Shown in pieces: positions 33,418 through 41,430 of a stretch of DNA of 64,000 bases. Below the pieces are notes generated by a model. That model had not been told where the DNA came from, did not search any database, and saw only the letters and a program-made list of their open reading frames with translations. Numbering within the stretch: the first letter of the stretch is position 1; each line of letters opens with the position of its first letter. This stretch comes from UBA7672 sp965279205. GTDB lineage: Bacteria > Pseudomonadota > Alphaproteobacteria > Caulobacterales > Hyphomonadaceae. The stretch is taken from contig OZ257144.1 in assembly GCA_965279205.1 (NCBI GenBank), positions 1,674,001-1,738,000 of the forward strand, written 5' to 3'. The translations under genes and the position numbers were made by a program.

Positions 33418-34455
33418 ATGTTCGACAAACCCGCCTTCGCCGGCCACGAGAGCGTCCATCATTTCTTTGACGCGAAGACCGGCCTCAAGGCGATCATCGC
33501 GGTGCATTCCACGGCGCGCGGGCCTGCGGCGGGCGGTTGCCGGATGTGGAACTACGCGACGGCGGACGAGGCGTTCGTCGATGCGCTACGCCTGTCGGAA
33601 GGCATGAGCTACAAGAATGCCATGGCCGACCTGCCGCTGGGCGGCGGCAAGGCCGTGATCTGGGGCAATTCGAAAACCGACAAGACGCCGGACCTGTTCC
33701 GCGCGCTGGGCCGTGCGATCGATACGCTGAACGGCAAATACTGGTCGGCCGAAGACGTAGGTGTGTCGGTGCACGACATGGCCTATGCGGCCGAGCAGAC
33801 CAAGTATGTGGCGGGTCTTCCGACAGGCAAGGCTGCGAGCGGTGATCCGTCTCCGGTGACGGCCAAGGGTGTGTTCCTCGGCATCAAGGCGGCGGCGCTG
33901 CGGGCGTTCGGCACGGACGACCTCAACGGCCGCCACGTAGCCGTTCAGGGCGTTGGCCATGTCGGTAGCTATGTCTGCGGGCATCTGGCGAAGGCCGGTG
34001 CGAAGCTGACGGTCACGGACGTGAACCAGGAGACGCTGGATCAGGTCGTGAAGGCCACGGACGCAAAAGTGGTGAAGCCGGACGAGATCTACGATGTCGC
34101 TGCTGACATCTTCTCGCCGAACGCACTGGGCGCGATCATCAATCCGAACACGCTCCCGCGTCTCAGGGCGAAGGTGATCGCGGGTGGCGCCAACAACCAG
34201 CTGTCGACGCCGGACATGGGCGAGAAGGTGCTCGAGAAGGGCGTCCTCTATGCGCCTGACTACGTCATCAATGGCGGCGGCATCATCAACGTCGCGGCGG
34301 AAATCTCGGGCACGTACGACCCGGCCTGGGTCGATGCCAAGGTGACCCGTCTGGTGCAGACGCTGGGCGAGGTTCTGGACCAGGCGAAAGCCGAGAATCG
34401 CGCCAGCAACCGCGTCGCCGACGAGATCGCGCGCCGCCGGATTCTCGCCGCCTAG
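33418..34455 (+). CDS. Glu/Leu/Phe/Val dehydrogenase (leucine dehydrogenase type)
   Basis: A 345-residue NAD-dependent amino acid dehydrogenase. The substrate domain has PAAGGCRMWNY and MSYKNAMADLPLGGGKAVI with the catalytic Lys; SAEDVGVSVHDM is the leucine-dehydrogenase-like loop. The nucleotide-binding fold begins VAVQGVGHVGSYV and ends in an acidic residue (TVTDVN). The short length compared with GDH and the GGGKAVI form place it in the leucine/phenylalanine group. It likely deaminates branched-chain amino acids to keto acids, feeding the acyl-CoA dehydrogenase pathway nearby; this link is inference. Confidence 0.92.
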   Translation: MFDKPAFAGHESVHHFFDAKTGLKAIIAVHSTARGPAAGGCRMWNYATADEAFVDALRLSEGMSYKNAMADLPLGGGKAVIWGNSKTDKTPDLFRALGRAIDTLNGKYWSAEDVGVSVHDMAYAAEQTKYVAGLPTGKAASGDPSPVTAKGVFLGIKAAALRAFGTDDLNGRHVAVQGVGHVGSYVCGHLAKAGAKLTVTDVNQETLDQVVKATDAKVVKPDEIYDVAADIFSPNALGAIINPNTLPRLRAKVIAGGANNQLSTPDMGEKVLEKGVLYAPDYVINGGGIINVAAEISGTYDPAWVDAKVTRLVQTLGEVLDQAKAENRASNRVADEIARRRILAA

Positions 34456-34645
34456 GCGAATCCCAGTGACCGTAAGGTAATGCGCTGATTTGTTGCGTTG
34501 CAGCGAGAGCGCAGTCCGCGACGAACTGGCGTGTCTCTTGCTGAACGGGGTGGTGGGGCCGCCCTTGTTTGCGGCAGGATCGTGAGACCGCACGATCCAT
34601 AGCTCAGAGATCGGTGGCCAGTGGTGTTGGGACTTCGGGGGCGTC

Positions 34646-34924
34646 ATGTCTGAGGTCGTTGTGCAGATCAGCGCGGATGAGAGCAGGGATGCTTCCCGTC
34701 TCACCCAGGCGCTCGATGCCTTTGCCAAATGGGCTGTCGAAACAGGGCTTTCCACTGAATCTGGCGATGCGCCGGACATCATGATGATGACCGAGCATTC
34801 GGGCGGCGAGATGCGCCGGAAGCTGGTTTTCCAGGACCGTGAGCATGCAGCTCGCTTCCTCGTCTTCTGGCGCACCGAGCGCCAGCGTTTCCGGGCCCCG
34901 GAAGGCCTGCCGGCCGGCGCCTGA
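34646..34924 (+). CDS. Small unknown protein
   Basis: A 92-residue acidic/basic mixed protein starting at ATG 34646. It has no signal peptide or membrane span and no motif I recognise; MMMTEHSGGEMRRKLVFQDREHAARFLVFWR is its best conserved-looking part (given here only as the residue 46-76 region). The upstream 190 bases hold no clear gene. Coding potential is fair, with a weak G-rich ribosome site. Confidence 0.5.
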   Translation: MSEVVVQISADESRDASRLTQALDAFAKWAVETGLSTESGDAPDIMMMTEHSGGEMRRKLVFQDREHAARFLVFWRTERQRFRAPEGLPAGA

Positions 34925-35193
34925 GCCGGATTCTCTTCAGACACAACAAATGAACCGGCCCGACACAGGCTGATGCCTCGTGGCGTGAACCGTTGCCCTT
35001 ATGGTGCAACGCACTCGCGAGTTTCCTTGGGTATTCCTGTCTCTGGGCGCCGGTATTCCGGAACGAATCGGGGAGCGGCTCGCGTCTGGCGCGACCGGGG
35101 CGTCCTGCTGCACGATGAGGCGGGAAATCACGGGATCGCGGGCCTCTGGAACGCCGGTCTGGCTCTCGTCCCGCGCCGCTATATAGAGGCGCG

Positions 35194-36393
35194 ATGTCAG
35201 CTCAGCCCTCCAAAAGGAATACCGGTTCTCTCCGCGTCGCCGTGATTGGCGGCGGGATCATCGGGCTCAGTGTGGCGCTGGAGCTGCGGGGACGCGGTGC
35301 GGACGTGGTGGTGTACGAGGCGGGTACCGAGGTGGGCGCCGGGGTGACGGTGCGTGCGGCGGGCATGCTGGGCGCCGCGTTCGAGTGGGCGGTGGAGGCG
35401 GACCAGCGTGCGCTTGCGGCGCTGGCGCGACATGCGGGTGCGCTGTGGCCCGACTTCGCGGCGCGTGTGGAGCGGCTGGGGGGCGGCGGGTTCGAGTTCT
35501 CGAAGGAAGGCGCGATCGTTGTGGCGCGCAACGATGCGGAGATGGCGTGGCTGGAGACGTTGGCGGCGGCGTGCCAGGCGCGCGAGCTGCCGGTGCGGCG
35601 CCTGTCGGTGGCGGATGTGCGGCGCGAGGAGCGTGCGCTGACGGGTGTGGTGAAGGGTGCGCTGTTGTTGCCGGACGACCGGCAGGTGGATGCGCAGCTG
35701 GTGCTGCAGCGGCTGGGCGCGGCGTTGTCGCGGGCGGGTGTGGGGCTGAGGTTCGGGCGGAAGGTGGAGCGGGTGGTAGGCGGGCAGGTGTTCCAGATGC
35801 CGGACGGCGAGCGGGTCGACCGTGTGGTGCTGGCGACGGGTGCGGGTGTGGTTCCGGTGTTTGTGGGACCGCGTGGGGCGCCGCTGGAGCATGGACTGGC
35901 GGGCGTGGCGCCGGTGAAGGGACAGATGGTGGCGCTGGCGCCGGTAGAGGGTGGGCCGCGGCACGTGATCCATGCGCGGGACGTGTACGTGGCGCCGAAG
36001 TCGCGGTGGACGCTGGTGGGGGCGACGAGCGAGCGCGGGCGTGCGGACACCGAGGTGGAGCCGGCGAAGATAGCGGCGCTGAAGGCGCGTGCGGTGGAGC
36101 TTGTGCCGTCGCTGGCGCGTGCGGGTGAGGTGACGTCGTGGGCAGGCGTGCGGCCCGGCACGCCCGACGACGCACCAATGATAGGCCAGACCGCGATACC
36201 GGGCGTGTTCGCAGCGCTGGGCCACTACCGCAACGGCGTCCTGTTCGCGCCAGCAACCGCCGAGATGGTGGCGGAGCAGGTGATTGACGGGAAAGTGAGC
36301 CCGCTGGCGGCCGCGTTCGACCCGCTGAGGTTTGACAAGCAGGACGAGGCGCCGCACTCGCCCTCTGCCAGCGGCTTGGCTAGTAATCACTGA
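35194..36393 (+). CDS. FAD-dependent amino acid oxidase (ThiO/DadA-like)
   Basis: A 399-residue flavoprotein of the D-amino-acid oxidase/glycine oxidase family. The FAD-binding motif is VAVIGGGIIGLSVALELRGR with VVVYEAG at strand 2; a second nucleotide contact is in VLATGAG. The C-terminal SWAGVRPGTPDDAPMIGQT and GHYRNGVLFAPATAEMV blocks match ThiO. ThiO oxidises glycine for thiazole synthesis, but no thiS/thiG genes are adjacent, so general amino-acid oxidation is equally possible. From about 35,280 to 36,150 the codons are almost all G-ending (Ala GCG, Val GTG), unlike neighbouring genes. Confidence 0.88.
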   Translation: MSAQPSKRNTGSLRVAVIGGGIIGLSVALELRGRGADVVVYEAGTEVGAGVTVRAAGMLGAAFEWAVEADQRALAALARHAGALWPDFAARVERLGGGGFEFSKEGAIVVARNDAEMAWLETLAAACQARELPVRRLSVADVRREERALTGVVKGALLLPDDRQVDAQLVLQRLGAALSRAGVGLRFGRKVERVVGGQVFQMPDGERVDRVVLATGAGVVPVFVGPRGAPLEHGLAGVAPVKGQMVALAPVEGGPRHVIHARDVYVAPKSRWTLVGATSERGRADTEVEPAKIAALKARAVELVPSLARAGEVTSWAGVRPGTPDDAPMIGQTAIPGVFAALGHYRNGVLFAPATAEMVAEQVIDGKVSPLAAAFDPLRFDKQDEAPHSPSASGLASNH

Positions 36394-36426
36394 CGACTTT
36401 GTCGGCGAACCTGTCGGAGAGACCAG

Positions 36427-37593
36427 ATGCACAACATCGCCCCCATGACCGAGGATCAGGAAGCGATCCGCGACGCGGTGGCCAAGGTCTGCTCGGAGTT
36501 CGACGCCGAATACTGGCGCAAGACCGACGAGACCGGGAAATGGCCGGAAGAGTTCACCAAGGCCATGGCTGAAGGTGGCTGGCTCGGCATCGCCATGCCG
36601 GAAGAAGTGGGCGGGTCGGGCCTTGGCCTGATGGAAGCGTCGATCATGATGCAGACCGTGGCGCGCTCGGGCGCAGGCTTCACGGGCTGCTCGTCCATCC
36701 ACCTCAACATCTTTGGCGCGAAACCGATCGAGAAGTTCGGCACGTCGGAGCAGAAGCAGGAATTCCTGCCGAAGATCATCTCGGGTCAGCAGAAGATGTG
36801 CTTCGGCGTCACGGAGCCAAACTCGGGCCTCGACACGTCGAGCCTTCAGACACGCGCCGAGCGCACAAACTCGGGCTATGTCATCAATGGCCGCAAGATC
36901 TGGACGACGGGCGCGCAACGCGCTGACAAGATCCTGCTGATTGCTCGCACGACGCCACAGGACAAGGTCGCCAAGCCCTATATGGGCCTCTCGCTGTTCT
37001 ACTGCGACATGAAGGGGATCGACGCCAAACCGATCCCGAAAATGGGCCGCAAGGCTGTCGAGTGCAACATGCTGTATTTCGACAATGTCGAGATCCCGAA
37101 AGAAGCTCTCATTGGCGAAGAAGGTCAGGGCTTCAAATACCTGCTGCAGGGGCTGAACCCGGAGCGCGTGTTGTTCGCAGTCGAAGCCATCGGCCTCGGC
37201 TTCGCGGCGCTGGAGCGCGCGACGACCTATGCGAAGGAGCGCGTCGTGTTCGGCCGTCCGATCGGCCAGAACCAGGGCGTGGCGCATCCGCTGGCGAAAT
37301 GCTGGGCCGAACTCTCGGCCGCCGAACTGCTCGCCTACAAGGCCGCTCAACTCTACGACAAGGGCTTGGAGTGCGGAGCGGAAGCGAACGCTGCCAAGTA
37401 TCTCGGGGCGGAATATGGCTTTAACGCCTGCGAGGCCTCGGTGCTGGCGCATGGCGGTATGGGCTATGCGAAAGAGTACGACGTCGAGCGCTACATGCGT
37501 GAGGCGATGATCGCCCGTATCGCCCCGGTGAGCCGCGAGATGATCCTCAACTTCATCAGCGAGCGCGTGTTGGGCCTGCCGAAGAGCTACTAA
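36427..37593 (+). CDS. Acyl-CoA dehydrogenase
   Basis: A 388-residue FAD enzyme of acyl-CoA oxidation. It has the N-terminal helical domain, the middle beta-domain with MCFGVTEPNSGLDTSSLQT and VINGRKIWTTGAQRADKILL, and the C-terminal four-helix domain with RVLFAVEAIGLGFAALERA, and ends in AHGGMGYAKEYDVERYMREA. The acyl chain specificity is not readable. It follows the ThiO-like oxidase by 33 bases and has a clear AGAGA-type ribosome site. Confidence 0.95.
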   Translation: MHNIAPMTEDQEAIRDAVAKVCSEFDAEYWRKTDETGKWPEEFTKAMAEGGWLGIAMPEEVGGSGLGLMEASIMMQTVARSGAGFTGCSSIHLNIFGAKPIEKFGTSEQKQEFLPKIISGQQKMCFGVTEPNSGLDTSSLQTRAERTNSGYVINGRKIWTTGAQRADKILLIARTTPQDKVAKPYMGLSLFYCDMKGIDAKPIPKMGRKAVECNMLYFDNVEIPKEALIGEEGQGFKYLLQGLNPERVLFAVEAIGLGFAALERATTYAKERVVFGRPIGQNQGVAHPLAKCWAELSAAELLAYKAAQLYDKGLECGAEANAAKYLGAEYGFNACEASVLAHGGMGYAKEYDVERYMREAMIARIAPVSREMILNFISERVLGLPKSY

Positions 37594-37602
37594 TCAGGCG
37601 GG

Positions 37603-38541
37603 TCAGTCAGTAACCGGCGTGAGGCGGGTTCGGTTTTCCGATCCGTCTTCGCCGGAGAAGATGAACCACACATCGTTGCCAGCCCACTCCATGGCGACCG
37701 GCTGGAACGGCCGGCCCCGCATGTTGTTGGGAGTCTTGCTGACGACGGGCGTCAACATGAGATTGCCGTCGTCGCTAGCAGTGTAGGTGCCAGCAAAGCT
37801 GGCGAAGGGCGTGAAGATTTTCCCACGTTCCTCGTCAGTTGGCTTTTCGCTCAGCAGCGGCCGGGGCGCGAACGCGGAGACGTAGTTCGCCGCGAAATGG
37901 TTCGGCGTGAAAATGTAAAAACCGGGTTGAACATCCGCCAGGTGTGTTCCCGTGTCGGGTCCCGCTCCGACGATCATCTCGGCGCGTCGCCAGACGCCCT
38001 GCAGGCGCTGGGTTGCAGGGGTCACCTTGGAGGCATCTTCGGGAAGCCGGGTCAGCCGGGTGCGAACCTCTCCGTTCTCCGGCGTGGTGTTGATCAGCCA
38101 GAGATCATTGCCGGCCCACGAGATGTCGTATTCCAGCTTCGTCGCGCCATCCATGTTCACGGGGTTCTTCGCCGTCAGCGGGGCAAGGATCAGCTTGCCG
38201 CCTTCACTCGTGTAGGTTCCGGTGTTTCCCGTGAGCGGTGCGAAGGCGCGGCCGGAGTCCTCGATCGTTGGGTTCTCGCCCAGAAATGGTCGTGGCGTGA
38301 ATCCGTTCACCGCGGAGATGGCGTAGTGCGACTTCGCGAAAATGTAGACGCTGGGCTGGACATCGAGTGTGTGCGTGCCGGCGTCCGGTCCCATCTCGAA
38401 GACAATCTCGGCGCGTCGCCAGGCGCCCTCCATCGAGTGGTTGACACTCTCAGCGGACGCTTGTCGCGGAGAGTCACCCGGGCTGCAGGCCCACACAAAC
38501 AGGCTCAGCATGAAGCTGATGGCGGTGAGTGATCGGTTCAT
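37603..38541 (-). CDS. Lipoprotein of unknown function with internal duplication
   Basis: A 312-residue protein with a lipoprotein signal (MNRSLTAISFMLSLFVWAC, Cys19). Two halves are clearly homologous: GAWRRAEIVFEMGPDAGTHT (about 39-58) matches GVWRRAEMIVGAGPDTGTHL (about 182-201), and VQPSVYIFAKSHYA matches VQPGFYIFTPNHFA. Each half looks like a lipocalin-like beta barrel with its TYT...L.LAP/LTP and WAGNDLWLI/WAGNDVWFI strands. Likely an exported two-barrel protein. It is convergent with the acyl-CoA dehydrogenase. Confidence 0.75.
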   Translation of the reverse strand: MNRSLTAISFMLSLFVWACSPGDSPRQASAESVNHSMEGAWRRAEIVFEMGPDAGTHTLDVQPSVYIFAKSHYAISAVNGFTPRPFLGENPTIEDSGRAFAPLTGNTGTYTSEGGKLILAPLTAKNPVNMDGATKLEYDISWAGNDLWLINTTPENGEVRTRLTRLPEDASKVTPATQRLQGVWRRAEMIVGAGPDTGTHLADVQPGFYIFTPNHFAANYVSAFAPRPLLSEKPTDEERGKIFTPFASFAGTYTASDDGNLMLTPVVSKTPNNMRGRPFQPVAMEWAGNDVWFIFSGEDGSENRTRLTPVTD

Positions 38542-38720
38542 GGCATCCCCCGAACTTCAGAGTCGAAAGGGCTACACGAACCAAAAACATACCACGCCCG
38601 GACACGCATGTAATGCTGCACTGCTTCCTTTCGGCGGGTTGTTGCAGCAACGATCCGGCTCGCGCCTCAATTTACGATGGCGTGTTGCGCCGATAGCGTG
38701 ACTTGAACAAGGAGTTGCGC

Positions 38721-39452
38721 ATGCCTTCCATTCTCATCACCGGCGCAGGCAGCGGCATTGGCCGGGCAACGGCTGTGGCTTTTGCGAAGGCAGGCTGGGA
38801 GGTCGCGCTTGTCGGGCGGCGGCGCGAGGCGCTGGAGGAGACGGCGCGCATTGCCGGCGGGCACGTCATTCCCGGAGACGTCACGAAAGCGGATCAGGTC
38901 GAGCGGGTGTTTGCCGAGGCTGTCACGAAGACGGGGCGGTTGGATGTGCTGTTCAACAATGCGGGGCGCGGGTCTCGCGGCAAGACGATCGACGAGATGT
39001 CGCTGGAGGACTGGCACGCAGTGCTCGACGTGAACCTCACTGGCGCCGTCATGTGCGCTCGGGCGGCGTTCGCGCAGATGCGGAAGCAGGACCCGCAGGG
39101 TGGGCGGATCATCAACAATGGTTCGATATCCGCGCATGCGCCGCGGCCCGGTTCGACGCCTTATACGGTGACCAAGCATGCGATCACGGGGCTGACGAAA
39201 TCGCTGTCGCTGGACGGCCGGCCGTTCAATATCGCCTGCGGGCAGATCGACATAGGAAACGCTTTGACAGAGATGGCGGCGCAGATCGCCAAGGGCGTGC
39301 CGCAGGCTGATGGCCGTATCGCAGCGGAAGCCACGATGGATGTGGACGATGTCGCGAAAGCCGTGCTGATGATGGCACAACTGCCGTTGTCGGCGAACGT
39401 GCAGTTCATGACGGTGATGGCGACGAAGATGCCGTTTGTCGGGCGCGGCTGA
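38721..39452 (+). CDS. Short-chain dehydrogenase/reductase
   Basis: A 243-residue classical SDR. I start at ATG 38721, with GGAG six bases upstream; the earlier TTG at 38703 adds six residues without support. The NAD(P)-binding motif is TGAGSGIGRATAVAF, the NNAG motif follows VLFNNAGRG, and the catalytic Ser and YxxxK are in NNGSISAHAPRPGSTPYTVTKH. The substrate is unknown. It and the next SDR are 11 bases apart and clearly co-transcribed. Confidence 0.9.
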   Translation: MPSILITGAGSGIGRATAVAFAKAGWEVALVGRRREALEETARIAGGHVIPGDVTKADQVERVFAEAVTKTGRLDVLFNNAGRGSRGKTIDEMSLEDWHAVLDVNLTGAVMCARAAFAQMRKQDPQGGRIINNGSISAHAPRPGSTPYTVTKHAITGLTKSLSLDGRPFNIACGQIDIGNALTEMAAQIAKGVPQADGRIAAEATMDVDDVAKAVLMMAQLPLSANVQFMTVMATKMPFVGRG

Positions 39453-39463
39453 GGGAGAACGTG

Positions 39464-40237
39464 ATGGGGCGTGTTTCGGGCAGGGTCGCGCTGGTGACAG
39501 GCGCGGCGAGCGGCATCGGCAAGGCAAGTGCGATGGCGCTGGGGCGGGAAGGCGCAACTGTCGTGCTGACCGATGTTCAGGCCAAGGGTGAAGAGGTTGC
39601 TGGTGAGATCAGGAAGTCTGGCGGCAAAGCCAAGTTCCAACTGCAGGATGTGACGAGCGAGAGCGAATGGGCGGCAACTGTAGCTGGCATAGAACGAGAG
39701 TTCGGGCGGCTTGATATCCTGGTGAACAATGCCGGGATCGCGATTGGCGGCATGGTGACGGAGATGAGCTTCGACGACTGGCGACGGCAGCAGTCCGTCA
39801 ACGTCGACAGCGTGTTTCTGGGGACGCGAGCAGCGTTGCCGCTGATGCGCAAGAACAAGGGCGGATCGATCGTCAACATTTCGTCGGTCGCCGGGCTGCG
39901 CGGCGCACCGAGGCTGTCAGCTTACTGCGCCTCCAAGGGCGCCGTGCGACTGTTCACCAAGGCGGTCGCAATCGAGTGCGCCATGATGAAGGACGGCGTG
40001 CGCGTCAACTCGATCCATCCCGGCATTATCGACACACCGATCTGGAGTCAGGTGATCCCGGGCTCGAACGAGCCGCCTGATCTCGATGCGCTATCGACAC
40101 TCCGCGTGCCGCTTGGCGTCAAGGGCGTGCCGGATGATATCGCCAATGGTGTTGTGTTCCTCGCAAGCGACGAGAGCCGCTACATGACCGGCGAGGAGAT
40201 GGTAATCGATGGCGGCCTGACGGTGGGCTCGCTCTAG
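39464..40237 (+). CDS. Short-chain dehydrogenase/reductase (FabG-like)
   Basis: A 257-residue classical SDR. The ATG at 39464 has GGGAG six bases upstream; a GTG one codon earlier is possible. TGAASGIGKASAMAL binds NAD(P), NNAGIAIGG follows, and the catalytic SSVAGLRGAPRLSAYCASKGA contains Ser, Tyr and Lys. The C-terminal VFLASDESRYMTGEEMVIDGG is the standard SDR end. It is probably an alcohol or 3-oxoacyl-type dehydrogenase in the same unit as the preceding SDR. Confidence 0.92.
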   Translation: MGRVSGRVALVTGAASGIGKASAMALGREGATVVLTDVQAKGEEVAGEIRKSGGKAKFQLQDVTSESEWAATVAGIEREFGRLDILVNNAGIAIGGMVTEMSFDDWRRQQSVNVDSVFLGTRAALPLMRKNKGGSIVNISSVAGLRGAPRLSAYCASKGAVRLFTKAVAIECAMMKDGVRVNSIHPGIIDTPIWSQVIPGSNEPPDLDALSTLRVPLGVKGVPDDIANGVVFLASDESRYMTGEEMVIDGGLTVGSL

Positions 40238-40238
40238 A

Positions 40239-40526
40239 TCACTGGCTGTTGCGCCACTTTTCCATCGAGGCGGAGATCGCGAAGGTCTCGCGATATTTCG
40301 GCGAGTCCGACGGGCGCGGCGGCTTGGCCGCTGTGAGGGCCATGATCTCGGCGAGCTTGTTATGGGCGGCGCCTGACTGGCCGGCCCCGATATAGGCGTG
40401 CAGTTCGACCAGAGCGCTTGAGAGCACGTCGTCCGCGCGGATGACGAAGTAGGGTTCGTCGTCAGCCAGCTTCGTGAGCGGATCGTATTTCGACGGGTTG
40501 GCCTTGGAGCCGACGGGCGCGGTCAT
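40239..40526 (-). CDS. Small unknown protein
   Basis: A 95-residue protein from the ATG at 40526 (MTAPVGSKANPSKYDPLTKL), with AGAGG about ten bases upstream. The frame extends to 40610 but without a better start. Mid-protein VIRADDVLSSALVELHAYIG is a likely helix. No family is recognised. It is convergent with the SDR at 39464, whose stop is 1 base away. Confidence 0.5.
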   Translation of the reverse strand: MTAPVGSKANPSKYDPLTKLADDEPYFVIRADDVLSSALVELHAYIGAGQSGAAHNKLAEIMALTAAKPPRPSDSPKYRETFAISASMEKWRNSQ

Positions 40527-40675
40527 GTGCGAAGCCTCTTGATGATTCGTGCGGCAGTGTGGGGGGATTCGGGCGACCTGCGCGAACGAGGCTGTGGATG
40601 GCGGGTGCACATATGATCGCGGCTCCGGTCCTGGGGTTTCCAGGCGGAGTTGGGTGGGATGGAGGCCTGATCAGA

Positions 40676-41170
40676 TCAGGCGGGGTGCGCGGAGACTCCA
40701 GCGGAAGCAACGATTGTCATCCCGCCCGGAGGCGCGAAGCGCCGCAGGGCCTCGGTCCATCGATCCGCGAGTCCGATTGCCGAGGAATGTTTCCCGGACA
40801 GCCCCAAGAGCTTCCGGAATGACATGTCCCCGTGTTGCGCCAGCGCGCGGCTGGCGGCAGCAAGCACGCCCTCGTGGTTCGACGGGCGCACGCATCGCGT
40901 GCTGCTCACCATGAGGGCTTCGATAGTCTGGCTGTCTGGCGCAGCCGTTTCGTTCTCCGATTGAGTGTCGGTCCTTCCTCCAGGCAGCGCTGCAGGCGTC
41001 ACGTCCGTGTGGCATTCACGGGGAAGGCGGCTGGGGCGCATCCGGAAGATCGAGGCGACGTAAAGCACAAGCTCGACAAGCGCGCGCAGCATCGCGCCCA
41101 GCCAGAGCTGGGGTGACGACGGGATTACCAGTCCGTGTGCGCAGGTTTGTGCCTGTGTCATGCGGGGCAT
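40676..41170 (-). CDS. Possible small membrane protein whose 3' part lies in a repeat
   Basis: An open frame of 164 codons from ATG 41170. The N-terminal half has one hydrophobic segment (LWLGAMLRALVELVLYVASI, about 22-41) with basic residues after it, which could be a genuine membrane protein. Residues beyond about 115 are encoded by the 110-bp inverted-repeat element at 40715-40824, so the C-terminus is probably acquired by insertion of that element. No homologue is recognisable by eye. Confidence 0.35.
   Translation of the reverse strand: MPRMTQAQTCAHGLVIPSSPQLWLGAMLRALVELVLYVASIFRMRPSRLPRECHTDVTPAALPGGRTDTQSENETAAPDSQTIEALMVSSTRCVRPSNHEGVLAAASRALAQHGDMSFRKLLGLSGKHSSAIGLADRWTEALRRFAPPGGMTIVASAGVSAHPA
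40715..40824. repeat. Inverted-repeat element, copy 1
   Basis: A 110-bp element bounded by TGTCATCCCG on the left and TTCCGGAATGACA on the right. It shares end sequence and internal blocks with the copy at 41304-41405: GAGGAATG followed by TCCCGGACA occurs in both, in the same order. It encodes no transposase. The pattern (short, palindromic ends, noncoding) is that of a MITE-like dispersed element common in this group of alphaproteobacteria. One mismatch in the right end relative to copy 2. Confidence 0.7.
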
Positions 41171-41303
41171 CTTAAGCGCGCCCTGACCCCGGTCGGATCT
41201 GCGTCGCTCCGTCCCACGGTTTTTCAGGCTAGAGCGCTGGATTCAGAGTGGAAGATTTTTGGTTATCCTCCGTTTTGCGGACATGTCCATCCCACACTTG
41301 CGG

Positions 41304-41405
41304 TGTCATCCCGGAAGCACGCAGCGCTGTCCGGGCCCCGTTTCGCAGCTTGTCCAGGATGAGGAATGGATCCCGGACAACGGCTTCGCCGTTTCCGGGA
41401 TGACA
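41304..41405. repeat. Inverted-repeat element, copy 2
   Basis: A 102-bp element with perfect 13-bp inverted ends, TGTCATCCCGGAA and TTCCGGGATGACA. Internally it carries GGATGAGGAATGGATCCCGG and the CGGCTTCGCCG hairpin. It lies in the intergenic space between the possible membrane-protein gene and the esterase gene, about 480 bases from copy 1. The two are the same family. Confidence 0.75.
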
Positions 41406-41430
41406 GCTGGTGGAGTCGCTCTGCGTCAGG

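Noticed and set aside
34924..35194. Possible riboswitch ahead of the ThiO-like gene
   Set aside because: I looked for the conserved TPP-riboswitch core (CTGAGA region) and did not find it.
35197..37452. 751-codon open frame on the minus strand across the ThiO-like and acyl-CoA dehydrogenase genes
   Set aside because: Both plus-strand genes have clear motifs and ribosome sites. The antisense translation is low-complexity (His/Arg/Pro/Thr) and its openness follows from the G-ending codon bias.
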